From Caloramator sp. E03 (GTDB lineage Bacteria; Bacillota; Clostridia; Clostridiales; Caloramatoraceae), in contig NZ_CP040093.1 of the NCBI RefSeq assembly GCF_006016075.1, positions 1,604,501-1,668,500 on the forward strand: DNA of 64,000 nucleotides. The letters are read 5' to 3'. Position numbers and translations under genes: made by a program. The notes under the pieces are model-generated. The model saw nothing but the letters and a program-made list of their open reading frames with translations, searched no databases and was not told the DNA's origin. This document shows positions 10,091-19,538 of the stretch, one piece after another; within the stretch, counting starts at the first letter, position 1, and each line of letters opens with the position of its first letter.

Positions 10091-11464
10091 GTGAATTTTA
10101 AAGCTAATCGCTATTTTCAGGGTTTATTTGGCTATATTAGCTTTATTCGGCGTAATTTAAAATCTATTCCGCTTATTGCTATAATATCAGGGCTTCTTGT
10201 CGCGATTTGTACATATAGTATATATCAAGCGAAGTCTACAACATATCTTCTAAAGGTCAATAATAAGCCAGTATGTTATGTTAAAAAATTAAGCGATGTA
10301 AAATCTATATTAAAGTCTATTAAATCCTCTGAAGGTGAAGATATTTTAAAATCTGTTACTTACACTAAAACAACGGAACAATCAAAAAATCTTCAATTGG
10401 ATGAAGCAGAAAAAGCAATAAGATATGAGCTTGGACTTGAGATTAAAGCTCTTGAGATTTTAGCAAATGGAGTGGAAATTGCAAAGGTTTATGATAAAAG
10501 TACAGCTGATAAAGTTATTCAAAAAGTAAAAGAATACTATTACCCTAAAGTTAACGGTAGCTGTGAAATATTATCAAGTACAATAAAAGAACAAATTACC
10601 TTTAAAGATGTAAACGCTAAAGCTTCAGAGATTTTAAATCTAGATGATGCTGTGAAGAAGATTGTAGGGAAGAAAGAAGTAGAAAAAATTTATATAGTTA
10701 AAGAGAAGGATACGATATGGGATATAGCTATTAAAAACAACATGACAGTTGAAGAACTAAGGCAGGCAAATCCTAATATAAATATAGATTTAATAAATAT
10801 CGGACAAGAGATAAAACTTGCAGTTAGTCAGCCATATATAAATGTACAGATAGTTGCAAAGATAAAGGATAGAGAAGAAATACCTTATGATACAAAGGAA
10901 GTAGAGGATAAAAAGCTTTCAAAGGGAGTAAAAAAAGTAAAACAGGAAGGTAAGAATGGCATTGCTGATGTAGAAAAGGTTGTAACTTTTTTAAATGAAG
11001 ATACAATGGATGAAGAAATAACAAAGTCTACGGTGATATCAAAAGCAGTTGATGAGATTGTTGCAGTTGGAAGTAAGGTTCCTATGTATGTTGCAACAGG
11101 AAATTTTATAAGACCATCGAGAGGAGTTATAACTTCAAGGTTTGGATATAGATGGGGAAGAATGCATGAAGGAATTGACATTGCAGCTTCAAGAGGCACA
11201 TCAATAGTTGCATCAGATTCAGGTAAAGTTTCATTTGCTGGATGGAGAAGTGGATATGGTTATTGTGTTATGATAAATCATGGGAATGGATATCAAACGC
11301 TATATGGTCATGCAAGTAAGCTGTATGTTAAGACTGGACAATATGTAAATAAAGGGCAAAAAATAGCAGCAGTAGGTAGTACAGGACGTTCAACAGGCCC
11401 ACATGTTCATTTTGAAGTAAGAAAAAATGGAGTAGCACAAAATCCTTTAAAATACATAAAATAG
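10091..11464 (+). CDS. M23 metallopeptidase with LysM and G5 domains
   Basis: About 457 residues. A single N-terminal membrane segment (IPLIAIISGLLVAICTYSIY) is followed by a long extracellular part: a LysM repeat (IVKEKDTIWDIAIKNN..., about residues 205-250), a G5 domain, and a C-terminal M23 (LytM) peptidase with zinc ligands in HEGID and HVHFE. It probably cuts peptidoglycan cross-bridges at the outer face of the membrane. The ATG at 10073 is spurious because AAAGGAGG lies inside it; the GTG at 10091 is the properly spaced start. A bidirectional hairpin terminator follows. Confidence 0.92.
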   Translation: MNFKANRYFQGLFGYISFIRRNLKSIPLIAIISGLLVAICTYSIYQAKSTTYLLKVNNKPVCYVKKLSDVKSILKSIKSSEGEDILKSVTYTKTTEQSKNLQLDEAEKAIRYELGLEIKALEILANGVEIAKVYDKSTADKVIQKVKEYYYPKVNGSCEILSSTIKEQITFKDVNAKASEILNLDDAVKKIVGKKEVEKIYIVKEKDTIWDIAIKNNMTVEELRQANPNINIDLINIGQEIKLAVSQPYINVQIVAKIKDREEIPYDTKEVEDKKLSKGVKKVKQEGKNGIADVEKVVTFLNEDTMDEEITKSTVISKAVDEIVAVGSKVPMYVATGNFIRPSRGVITSRFGYRWGRMHEGIDIAASRGTSIVASDSGKVSFAGWRSGYGYCVMINHGNGYQTLYGHASKLYVKTGQYVNKGQKIAAVGSTGRSTGPHVHFEVRKNGVAQNPLKYIK

Positions 11465-11485
11465 GACGGATACCCGTCCTATTTT
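11458..11485. terminator. Bidirectional terminator
   Basis: A 12-bp perfect stem AAAATAGGACGG / CCGTCCTATTTT with loop ATAC, between the converging peptidase genes. Confidence 0.88.
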
Positions 11486-12675
11486 ATTATTTTTTCAAAA
11501 ACAAATATTCCTTTCCCCTGGGAAAATTTATTATCCCCTATGCTTAGGGTTGAAAGGCATAATATTGATTTTACATCTGAAGGAGTAAGATCTGGAGTTT
11601 TTTCAAGCAGTAGTGCACAGGCACCTGAAATTAAAGCACAGGCTATAGATGTACCGGACATAGTAATGTATGGATTTTTAATCTCTATTTTTGACTTTAT
11701 TGAAGGAATGTATGAAGTTACGGCTGAAAGCGATGTTATGTTGCTGCAAGGAGCTACTATATCTGGCTTGGAAGTCCCATCTATTAAAGGACCTCTTCCT
11801 GAAAAGGATGATATAGTAAAGTTCTTTAATATATTATCATAGCAGTTTGCACCACCAACGGTTACAACTTCCTTCATATTTCCGGGGAAATAAATACTAT
11901 AAGGTTGAGGACCAAGGTTGCCTGCTGGAACTATTACGTTTATGTTTTTTTCAATTGCTATTTTAATTATTTCTTGAAGAGGGTTCGTTTTTAAATCATT
12001 TAGATAAGGGAATTCGAATGGAAGACAGAGTATTCTTATATTGTATTTATCCTTTACTGAAAGTAATATATCGATTGCTTTTATAATATCAGACATGAAA
12101 CCGTGACCACTTGCATCAAAGGCCTTTATCATGCATATTGAGGAGTCTGGGGCTACTCCACAGTAATAATTTGATGACATATAACCACTTGAGGCTATAC
12201 AACCACATATAAACGTTCCATGGCCGTTGTCATCATAAGGTTTTAAATAGCCATTAATAATATCGTAAAAATAAACTATAGTATTTTTGTTGTTTGTTAG
12301 GTCAGGATGTGGAAATACACCTGTATCTATAATCCCAATACCTATATTTTTACCTGAAAGGTTAAATTTCCTTGCATGATTAATTCCAAGGACATCTCTT
12401 GAATTGTTAAGGCAAAGAGTAGCTTTATGGTCAAGGCATATAAAAGAAACTTCAGGGGTCTCAGACAATTTGTCAGCAGCAATAGGAGTTAGTTCGCAGG
12501 ATATAGCTTTTATATTTACATATTCATATTTTATCTTACCACTGTTATATAAAATCTTATTCTTTATAGCTTTCAAATTTTCTTTATAACATATTATTAC
12601 AGGCAATTTCCTCTTAGACATTGTTCTCATATATGGTCTTATACTTGCATCAAATTTTCTGCCAAATAACTGCAT
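11479..12675 (-). CDS. Subtilisin-like S8 serine protease
   Basis: 398 residues with the complete S8 triad: Asp in IGIIDTGVFPHPD, His in NGHGTFICGC and Ser in MSGTSIACALISGA. The oxyanion Asn is in VPAGNLG. The first 100 residues look like an I9-type prodomain. No signal peptide or transmembrane segment is visible, so it is probably an intracellular subtilase, unlike secreted subtilisins. It is monocistronic, with a terminator shared with the converging M23 gene. Its substrate is unknown. Confidence 0.9.
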   Translation of the reverse strand: MQLFGRKFDASIRPYMRTMSKRKLPVIICYKENLKAIKNKILYNSGKIKYEYVNIKAISCELTPIAADKLSETPEVSFICLDHKATLCLNNSRDVLGINHARKFNLSGKNIGIGIIDTGVFPHPDLTNNKNTIVYFYDIINGYLKPYDDNGHGTFICGCIASSGYMSSNYYCGVAPDSSICMIKAFDASGHGFMSDIIKAIDILLSVKDKYNIRILCLPFEFPYLNDLKTNPLQEIIKIAIEKNINVIVPAGNLGPQPYSIYFPGNMKEVVTVGGANCYDNILKNFTISSFSGRGPLIDGTSKPDIVAPCSNITSLSAVTSYIPSIKSKIEIKNPYITMSGTSIACALISGACALLLEKTPDLTPSDVKSILCLSTLSIGDNKFSQGKGIFVFEKIIK

Positions 12676-12794
12676 TAAAACACCTCATTATATTTCTGCA
12701 TTATATATTATATGCTCCAGAAAAGATTATGTTACAGAATATGAAGTATTAATATATTGTTATAATGTGATATAATTATAATGGAGGCGATAAT

Positions 12795-12983
12795 ATGGCA
12801 TTGATAGATTTTAAATGTAAAGAATGCGGAAATGAATTCTTTGAAATAGTTAAGAATTGTAATGAAAAAGTAGTTTGCCCTAAATGTAACAGCAAAGAAG
12901 TAGAAAGAGTATATAAAGGCAAATTTTACGGAAAAGGATCAAATTGCTCAGGAAGTTGCGGAAGCTGTAGTGGATGTCATTAA
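12795..12983 (+). CDS. FmdB-family zinc ribbon protein
   Basis: 62 residues. It has an N-terminal zinc ribbon with CKECG and CPKC knuckles (residues 8-31), and a Ser/Gly/Cys-rich tail ending SGSCGSCSGCH. Small FmdB-type ribbon proteins are named after a putative formamidase regulator, but their role is not established. The start follows TGGAGGCG. The cysteine-rich tail could bind an additional metal, which is inference. Confidence 0.85.
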   Translation: MALIDFKCKECGNEFFEIVKNCNEKVVCPKCNSKEVERVYKGKFYGKGSNCSGSCGSCSGCH

Positions 12984-12985
12984 AA

Positions 12986-13010
12986 AAAGCCCAAAAGGGC
13001 TTTATTTTTT
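12986..13010. terminator. Terminator between zinc ribbon and LysR genes
   Basis: AAAGCCC / GGGCTTT with loop AAAA, flanked by an A tract on one side and a T tract on the other, so it can serve both converging genes. Confidence 0.85.
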
Positions 13011-13892
13011 TTGTGAATAGTTTTCTACGTGTTTTAAGAATTCTTTTGCAACAGGAGATAGAGGCCTTTTGTTATGAGTTACAACGTAAATTCCTCTGGT
13101 AATATTCATATCTTTTATATTATGTTTAAATAAAAGACCTGTTTGAATGTAGTCTTTACAAGCTATTTCTGAAACTACAGAAATCCCCGCACCAAACTTT
13201 ACAAATTGAAGTACAGCTTCGAGGCTACTAACTTCAGCAAATATTTTAAGCTTATCAATTCCATATCCTAATTTACTTAATGCATTTTCAAATACTGATC
13301 TTGTAGCAGAACCTTTTTCCCTTAATATAAAATTCTGTTGAAGAAGTATATCAGTTGATATAACCTCTGGAAGAGAAGAGTTTGAGCTTATTAAAATTAG
13401 TTTATCCTCATAAACTTTAGAATAAGTAAGTTTAGGATCCTTGATAATTTCTCCTACAATACCAACATCAGCATTTCCAAGAAGTATCATATCAACTACG
13501 TTTTTTGTACTTTCTTCTTTTATATCATAGTTTATATTAGGGAATTTATCATAGAAAGATTTTAAAAGCTCAGGTAATAAAAATCTGCATGGTGTTGTAC
13601 TTGATGCTATTGTAAGACTACCTTGAATTTTAGAGCCAAGTTCTGATAGTTTAGCTGTTGCAGTATTCCTTACGTTAATAAGGCTTACTGCATAATCTAA
13701 AAATATTGCTCCTGCCGGGGTTAACCTTATTTCTTTACTACTTCTATCAAACAAAATAACTCCAAGCTCCTGTTCTAAGGATGCAATATGAGCACTAACT
13801 GTAGGCTGTGATAAGAATATAGCTTCTGCAGCTTTTGAAAAACTTTTATACTTTGCAACATTTACAAAAGCTTCTATTTGTTTAAAATCCAT
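13002..13892 (-). CDS. LysR-family regulator (resembles the selenium-metabolism-associated group)
   Basis: About 296 residues. An N-terminal LysR helix-turn-helix (FSKAAEAIFLSQPTVSAHIASLEQELG, described by its key segments around residues 17-45) is followed by a periplasmic-binding-like effector domain. The N-terminal sequence resembles LysR regulators linked to selenium metabolism in clostridia; that is recalled family knowledge, and no selenium genes are visible here. The ATG at 13892 after GGGTGAT is chosen over the upstream ATG at 13937. The two IS1634-type insertions lie immediately upstream. Confidence 0.85.
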   Translation of the reverse strand: MDFKQIEAFVNVAKYKSFSKAAEAIFLSQPTVSAHIASLEQELGVILFDRSSKEIRLTPAGAIFLDYAVSLINVRNTATAKLSELGSKIQGSLTIASSTTPCRFLLPELLKSFYDKFPNINYDIKEESTKNVVDMILLGNADVGIVGEIIKDPKLTYSKVYEDKLILISSNSSLPEVISTDILLQQNFILREKGSATRSVFENALSKLGYGIDKLKIFAEVSSLEAVLQFVKFGAGISVVSEIACKDYIQTGLLFKHNIKDMNITRGIYVVTHNKRPLSPVAKEFLKHVENYSQKK

Positions 13893-13911
13893 AAAATCAC
13901 CCAAATAAATA

Positions 13912-13991
13912 ATATATGATTTTATTGAAAATATCAATATATATTATTATTATTTTAAATATTTATAATATGGAAGATAGCCAATTAAATA
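13912..13991. repeat. Left 80-bp target duplication of IS copy 1
   Basis: These 80 bases are repeated without a mismatch at 15950-16029, on the other side of the first IS copy. The two bases that follow (CT) also match but can be assigned to the IS end because both IS copies begin CTCATC. Confidence 0.9.
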
Positions 13992-15949
13992 CTCATCTTT
14001 GACAGTTGCGCGAAGCAAAAAGCCTGTAGAACCATTGAATATCAAGGGCTCTCAGGCTTTTATACTTTTCAAAAAAGTGAACAATGTTTTTTATTTTTTC
14101 GTGTCTTTAAAAATTTTTTTCATTTGTTTCATATTAATTATTTGATAATCCGTTCTAAAGCCAAATTTGTCATGTAAATCATCTGTAAAATCGGTCCTTG
14201 TATATATTGGAATATAGCCCTCATTCTTAATCTCATAAAAATTCATTTCTCTAAGTTCTGATATAATATCGCTACACGTATATTTTTCTGAAAGCTTTTT
14301 TTCTAATAGCCTATATATCATCAGGGAAATGAAACAAGTTGTAAAATGCGCTTTTATTCTATCATCTCTTCTTAAATATACTGGTCTTGCCTTAAACTCT
14401 GATTTCATAATACGGAAGGACTCTTCTATTTCCCAACGCCTTCTATTAATTTTTATAATTGCGGCAGCATCATCACTTATATTTGTACATACTGCGTAAA
14501 AACCATCATACATTGCCTCTTGTGCTATTAAATCAGCATTAATGCTGTATAATTCTTTTTCAGCTACTTCACCGTCAGGTGTGCAGTGAGTCTTTGAAAT
14601 AAAGCGTTTGTAATCATTAGCATTACATTTCTTCAATTTTGTAGGATTGGTATCAATAACCTCTTGAGCTCTCTCTATTTGGTTACCTCTTATAGTTCTT
14701 TGATAGTTTCTATATTTCAAGGAAAATGTTACAATAAGTTTTTGTTCAAGCCCGTCTTCTTTTATCCAGCGTTCCTTATAAAAAATTTTATTAATATCTG
14801 TTTCTTCGTCAATTTCGTTTAAATTATATACTTTGTCTGAATCGCTAAGATGCCATCCTTTGGGGTCTAACGCCCATTCTTTTAAATGTGATTTTAATTT
14901 TTTAATAGATTGTGTAGTAATAAAAGCTCGATTTTGTATATTATTAAATTTTCTGTTTGCTGTAGATGCAAGCCCTGCATCTGTACAAATGATAAATTTT
15001 GAAAGCCCAAATTCGGATATAATTTTTTGCTCTAAAGGTTTTAAAGTTACTTGTTCATTAGTATTACCTTTGTTTATACAAAATGCAAGGGGGATGCCGT
15101 CTCCATCCATGAAAAGTCCCATTTGAACAATTGGATTGGGTCTATGTTCCTTCGATACTCCATACTGTTTTAATCCTTCTTCCTGTTCAATTTCAAAGAA
15201 ATAGTTGGTGCAGTCATAATAGAGAACTCCTTTATTACGATTGCAAACTTTAAGACTGTTCTTGTATAATTCTGACTGAATAAAATCTGTTTCTTGTGAA
15301 ATCACTTCTAAAGCTCTATAAATATGCTGAAGCTCAAAATCAGGCTGCTCAATAAATTTTTTTGATAGTTCGTATGTAGCAAGCTTAGATGATGGATAAA
15401 TAATTCTTGCATAAATTAATCTTGATAGTATTGAATTTAGATTAAAATTAAATTTATGTTTATCCGAAATATTTTTACAGATATTTTGCAGCCCAAGCTC
15501 GTTATATATTTTTTGTAAAAACAAGTAACTACCATTAAAAGTATGCTGTTCGTCCTTGTTAATTTGTTTAACAGGCGAGTATTTTACTAATATTTCTCTT
15601 TTCTCTTCTTTTTCTTTTCTATTTAACTCTTCAACGTACCTCTTCCCCCATTCTATAGGGTCTTGTCCGTTTAGTTTTTTTAAAAGTTCATCATAAGTGC
15701 CAAGCTTCTCAACTACTTTTGATGTACGCTTGCCTTTTTCATAAACAGATTTAACTACATATAAGGATGCTGCATTTTTTGATTTAACAATTTGTAATCT
15801 CATTTTTTCACATCTCTTCATATATTTATATCTATATTATAACACATTGTTACACATTGTGCACTATAAAAATTTAAAATTTGACAAAAAAATAAGCCTA
15901 TATCAAGGCTTTAAGGCACTTTTTTTGTCTTGCAACTGTCAAAGACCCG
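13992..15949 (-). mobile_element. IS1634-family insertion sequence, copy 1
   Basis: 1958 bp from CTCATC to ACCCG, defined by comparing the flanks of the two copies. The ends share the inverted repeat TCTTTGACAGTTGC starting 4 bases in. It contains one long transposase gene. It is bracketed by an 80-bp direct repeat; long, variable target duplications are known for IS1634 of Mycoplasma mycoides. It lies between a LysR gene and murA, in their upstream regions. Confidence 0.92.
14091..15821 (-). CDS. IS1634-family transposase (copy 1)
   Basis: 576 residues. DDE-type (DDE_Tnp_1) catalytic region: first Asp in YYDCTNYFFE (about residue 205), second in ICTDAGLAS (about residue 280), and Glu in the RRRWEIEESFRIMKSE segment (about residue 455). 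It acts on the two IS ends in this window. An internal ATG (MRLQIVKS, 18 bases in) has the clearer upstream purine-rich stretch and may be the real start. It differs from copy 2 by one residue, Glu in SELREMN instead of Gly. Confidence 0.92.
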   Translation of the reverse strand: MKRCEKMRLQIVKSKNAASLYVVKSVYEKGKRTSKVVEKLGTYDELLKKLNGQDPIEWGKRYVEELNRKEKEEKREILVKYSPVKQINKDEQHTFNGSYLFLQKIYNELGLQNICKNISDKHKFNFNLNSILSRLIYARIIYPSSKLATYELSKKFIEQPDFELQHIYRALEVISQETDFIQSELYKNSLKVCNRNKGVLYYDCTNYFFEIEQEEGLKQYGVSKEHRPNPIVQMGLFMDGDGIPLAFCINKGNTNEQVTLKPLEQKIISEFGLSKFIICTDAGLASTANRKFNNIQNRAFITTQSIKKLKSHLKEWALDPKGWHLSDSDKVYNLNEIDEETDINKIFYKERWIKEDGLEQKLIVTFSLKYRNYQRTIRGNQIERAQEVIDTNPTKLKKCNANDYKRFISKTHCTPDGEVAEKELYSINADLIAQEAMYDGFYAVCTNISDDAAAIIKINRRRWEIEESFRIMKSEFKARPVYLRRDDRIKAHFTTCFISLMIYRLLEKKLSEKYTCSDIISELREMNFYEIKNEGYIPIYTRTDFTDDLHDKFGFRTDYQIINMKQMKKIFKDTKK

Positions 15950-16083
15950 ATATATGATTTTATTGAAAATATCAATATATATTATTATTATTTTAAATAT
16001 TTATAATATGGAAGATAGCCAATTAAATACTAATAAAAAATTATAAACAATTTATCGCATTAGGCTTTGTTAAGTGATATAAT
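15950..16083. repeat. Overlapping duplications between the two IS copies
   Basis: This 134-bp segment contains the right duplication of copy 1 (15950-16029, 80 bp) and the left duplication of copy 2 (16000-16083, 84 bp). The 30 bases 16000-16029 belong to both and occur three times in the region (also 13962-13991 and 18042-18071). Confidence 0.9.
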
Positions 16084-18041
16084 CTCATCTTTGACAGTTG
16101 CGCGAAGCAAAAAGCCTGTAGAACCATTGAATATCAAGGGCTCTCAGGCTTTTATACTTTTCAAAAAAGTGAACAATGTTTTTTATTTTTTCGTGTCTTT
16201 AAAAATTTTTTTCATTTGTTTCATATTAATTATTTGATAATCCGTTCTAAAGCCAAATTTGTCATGTAAATCATCTGTAAAATCGGTCCTTGTATATATT
16301 GGAATATAGCCCTCATTCTTAATCTCATAAAAATTCATTTCTCTAAGTCCTGATATAATATCGCTACACGTATATTTTTCTGAAAGCTTTTTTTCTAATA
16401 GCCTATATATCATCAGGGAAATGAAACAAGTTGTAAAATGCGCTTTTATTCTATCATCTCTTCTTAAATATACTGGTCTTGCCTTAAACTCTGATTTCAT
16501 AATACGGAAGGACTCTTCTATTTCCCAACGCCTTCTATTAATTTTTATAATTGCGGCAGCATCATCACTTATATTTGTACATACTGCGTAAAAACCATCA
16601 TACATTGCCTCTTGTGCTATTAAATCAGCATTAATGCTGTATAATTCTTTTTCAGCTACTTCACCGTCAGGTGTGCAGTGAGTCTTTGAAATAAAGCGTT
16701 TGTAATCATTAGCATTACATTTCTTCAATTTTGTAGGATTGGTATCAATAACCTCTTGAGCTCTCTCTATTTGGTTACCTCTTATAGTTCTTTGATAGTT
16801 TCTATATTTCAAGGAAAATGTTACAATAAGTTTTTGTTCAAGCCCGTCTTCTTTTATCCAGCGTTCCTTATAAAAAATTTTATTAATATCTGTTTCTTCG
16901 TCAATTTCGTTTAAATTATATACTTTGTCTGAATCGCTAAGATGCCATCCTTTGGGGTCTAACGCCCATTCTTTTAAATGTGATTTTAATTTTTTAATAG
17001 ATTGTGTAGTAATAAAAGCTCGATTTTGTATATTATTAAATTTTCTGTTTGCTGTAGATGCAAGCCCTGCATCTGTACAAATGATAAATTTTGAAAGCCC
17101 AAATTCGGATATAATTTTTTGCTCTAAAGGTTTTAAAGTTACTTGTTCATTAGTATTACCTTTGTTTATACAAAATGCAAGGGGGATGCCGTCTCCATCC
17201 ATGAAAAGTCCCATTTGAACAATTGGATTGGGTCTATGTTCCTTCGATACTCCATACTGTTTTAATCCTTCTTCCTGTTCAATTTCAAAGAAATAGTTGG
17301 TGCAGTCATAATAGAGAACTCCTTTATTACGATTGCAAACTTTAAGACTGTTCTTGTATAATTCTGACTGAATAAAATCTGTTTCTTGTGAAATCACTTC
17401 TAAAGCTCTATAAATATGCTGAAGCTCAAAATCAGGCTGCTCAATAAATTTTTTTGATAGTTCGTATGTAGCAAGCTTAGATGATGGATAAATAATTCTT
17501 GCATAAATTAATCTTGATAGTATTGAATTTAGATTAAAATTAAATTTATGTTTATCCGAAATATTTTTACAGATATTTTGCAGCCCAAGCTCGTTATATA
17601 TTTTTTGTAAAAACAAGTAACTACCATTAAAAGTATGCTGTTCGTCCTTGTTAATTTGTTTAACAGGCGAGTATTTTACTAATATTTCTCTTTTCTCTTC
17701 TTTTTCTTTTCTATTTAACTCTTCAACGTACCTCTTCCCCCATTCTATAGGGTCTTGTCCGTTTAGTTTTTTTAAAAGTTCATCATAAGTGCCAAGCTTC
17801 TCAACTACTTTTGATGTACGCTTGCCTTTTTCATAAACAGATTTAACTACATATAAGGATGCTGCATTTTTTGATTTAACAATTTGTAATCTCATTTTTT
17901 CACATCTCTTCATATATTTATATCTATATTATAACACATTGTTACACATTGTGCACTATAAAAATTTAAAATTTGACAAAAAAATAAGCCTATATCAAGG
18001 CTTTAAGGCACTTTTTTTGTCTTGCAACTGTCAAAGACCCG
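16084..18041 (-). mobile_element. IS1634-family insertion sequence, copy 2
   Basis: 1958 bp, same ends and orientation as copy 1. I noticed a single base difference from copy 1 (C at 16349 against T at 14257). It is bracketed by an 84-bp perfect direct repeat (16000-16083 and 18042-18125). Because each copy has its own duplication, this is two independent insertions rather than a tandem duplication. Confidence 0.92.
16183..17913 (-). CDS. IS1634-family transposase (copy 2)
   Basis: 576 residues, identical to the first copy except for Gly in SGLREMN near residue 525, C-terminal to the catalytic Glu. All DDE motifs are intact, so both copies could be active. The near-identity of the two copies indicates recent transposition. 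Confidence 0.92.
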   Translation of the reverse strand: MKRCEKMRLQIVKSKNAASLYVVKSVYEKGKRTSKVVEKLGTYDELLKKLNGQDPIEWGKRYVEELNRKEKEEKREILVKYSPVKQINKDEQHTFNGSYLFLQKIYNELGLQNICKNISDKHKFNFNLNSILSRLIYARIIYPSSKLATYELSKKFIEQPDFELQHIYRALEVISQETDFIQSELYKNSLKVCNRNKGVLYYDCTNYFFEIEQEEGLKQYGVSKEHRPNPIVQMGLFMDGDGIPLAFCINKGNTNEQVTLKPLEQKIISEFGLSKFIICTDAGLASTANRKFNNIQNRAFITTQSIKKLKSHLKEWALDPKGWHLSDSDKVYNLNEIDEETDINKIFYKERWIKEDGLEQKLIVTFSLKYRNYQRTIRGNQIERAQEVIDTNPTKLKKCNANDYKRFISKTHCTPDGEVAEKELYSINADLIAQEAMYDGFYAVCTNISDDAAAIIKINRRRWEIEESFRIMKSEFKARPVYLRRDDRIKAHFTTCFISLMIYRLLEKKLSEKYTCSDIISGLREMNFYEIKNEGYIPIYTRTDFTDDLHDKFGFRTDYQIINMKQMKKIFKDTKK

Positions 18042-18125
18042 TTTATAATATGGAAGATAGCCAATTAAATACTAATAAAAAATTATAAACAATTTATCGC
18101 ATTAGGCTTTGTTAAGTGATATAAT
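18042..18125. repeat. Right 84-bp target duplication of IS copy 2, with the murA -10 box
   Basis: An exact copy of 16000-16083. It ends in TATAAT (18120-18125), the likely -10 element for murA, so the duplication restored 84 bp of native upstream DNA to murA. Confidence 0.88.
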
Positions 18126-18198
18126 ATCAATTATGGATTATAAAATGGAGATATTGTGTTTATATAGATGAAGTTAATGAAAGAAGGATGGGTGGAAC

Positions 18199-19485
18199 AT
18201 GGAGAAATTTTTAATAGAAGGTGGCAAAAGGCTTTCTGGAAGTGTTACTATAAGTGGTGCAAAAAATGCAGCAGTTGCTATATTACCTGCTGTTATATTA
18301 TGCGATGAAGGTGTATGTAAAATAGATAATCTTCCACAAATTGAGGATATATACTGTCTTGAAAAAATATTAACAGATCTTGGAGCAAAAATTGAAAAAG
18401 AAAGTAAAGATTGCATTAGCATTGATTGTACAGGAATTAATTCCTATATTGCTACAGGCGATGACGTTAAGAAAATGAGGGCATCCTATTATTTGATAGG
18501 AGCACTTCTTGGGAAATACGGTAAAGCTGAAGTGTATTTTCCAGGGGGATGTTCTATTGGTGTAAGACCAATAGATCAGCACATTAAAGGCTTTGAAGCA
18601 CTTGGAGCAAAGGTTACGGTAGAACATGGAATAATAAAAGTAAATTCAGAAGAAGGCCTTAAAGGGGCTAATATATATCTTGATGTTGTAAGTGTAGGTG
18701 CAACAATTAATATAATGCTTGCAGCATGCAGAGCAAAGGGAGTAACTATAATTGAGAATGCGGCTAAAGAGCCTCATGTAGTTGATGTTGCAAACTTTTT
18801 GAATGCAATGGGAGCAAATATTAAAGGTGCTGGTACGGATGTTATAAAGATTACAGGTGTAAACTATTTAAAAGGTTGTGACTATTCAGTTGTACCAGAT
18901 CAGATTGAGGCTGGGACATACATGATTGCAGCGGCGGCAACAAGGGGGGATGTTACTCTTATAAATGTTATTCCAAAGCACCTTGAAGCTATTACTGCAA
19001 AGCTTATTGAAATGGGAGTAGATATTGAAGAAGGAGAGGATACTATTAGGGTATCCTGCAATAGAAGAACCAGAGGAGTTAATATTAAAACTCTTCCCTA
19101 TCCAGGATTTCCAACGGATTTACAACAGCCATTATCTGTACTTTTGGCAGTTTCTGAGGGGAGGAGTATTATTACTGAGAATATATGGGAAGCAAGATTT
19201 AAACATGTAGATGAGCTTAAAAGGATGGGAGCCAATATTAAGGTTGAAGGTAAAATAGCATTAATCGAAGGTGTTGATAAACTAACAGGTGCGGATGTTG
19301 TAGCAACTGACCTTAGAGCAGGGGCTGCTATGATTGTAGCGGGACTTGTTGCTGAAGGATGTACGACTGTATCAAGTATAAGACATATAGATAGAGGATA
19401 TGAAAATATAGAAAATAAACTTTCAGGGCTTGGAGCTAACATAAAGAGAATAAAAACTGAAGAAAAAGAATTTGAATGTGATTAA
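18199..19485 (+). CDS. murA: UDP-N-acetylglucosamine 1-carboxyvinyltransferase
   Basis: 428 residues, usual MurA length (EPSP-synthase fold). Visible are the N-terminal [12 protein letters not shown] motif and the active-site loop GGCSIGVRP, whose Cys is the fosfomycin target. It transfers enolpyruvate from PEP to UDP-GlcNAc, the first committed step of peptidoglycan synthesis, in the cytosol. Firmicutes often carry two paralogues; I cannot tell which this is. The start follows GAAAGAAGGATGG. Two IS elements sit directly upstream. Confidence 0.96.
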   Translation: MEKFLIEGGKRLSGSVTISGAKNAAVAILPAVILCDEGVCKIDNLPQIEDIYCLEKILTDLGAKIEKESKDCISIDCTGINSYIATGDDVKKMRASYYLIGALLGKYGKAEVYFPGGCSIGVRPIDQHIKGFEALGAKVTVEHGIIKVNSEEGLKGANIYLDVVSVGATINIMLAACRAKGVTIIENAAKEPHVVDVANFLNAMGANIKGAGTDVIKITGVNYLKGCDYSVVPDQIEAGTYMIAAAATRGDVTLINVIPKHLEAITAKLIEMGVDIEEGEDTIRVSCNRRTRGVNIKTLPYPGFPTDLQQPLSVLLAVSEGRSIITENIWEARFKHVDELKRMGANIKVEGKIALIEGVDKLTGADVVATDLRAGAAMIVAGLVAEGCTTVSSIRHIDRGYENIENKLSGLGANIKRIKTEEKEFECD

Positions 19486-19510
19486 AGGCCTGTATTTCAG
19501 GTCTTTATTA
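19484..19510 (+). terminator. Terminator after murA
   Basis: Stem AAAGGCCTG / CAGGTCTTT (one G-U pair), loop TATTT, followed by TATTA. Confidence 0.7.
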
Positions 19511-19538
19511 ATCACTATAATTCAGAAAGGAGAAGTGT

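Noticed and set aside
13992-18041. A composite transposon made by the two IS copies
   Set aside because: The copies point the same way but only 134 bp of duplicated target DNA lies between them, and each has its own target duplication, so they are separate insertions with no cargo.
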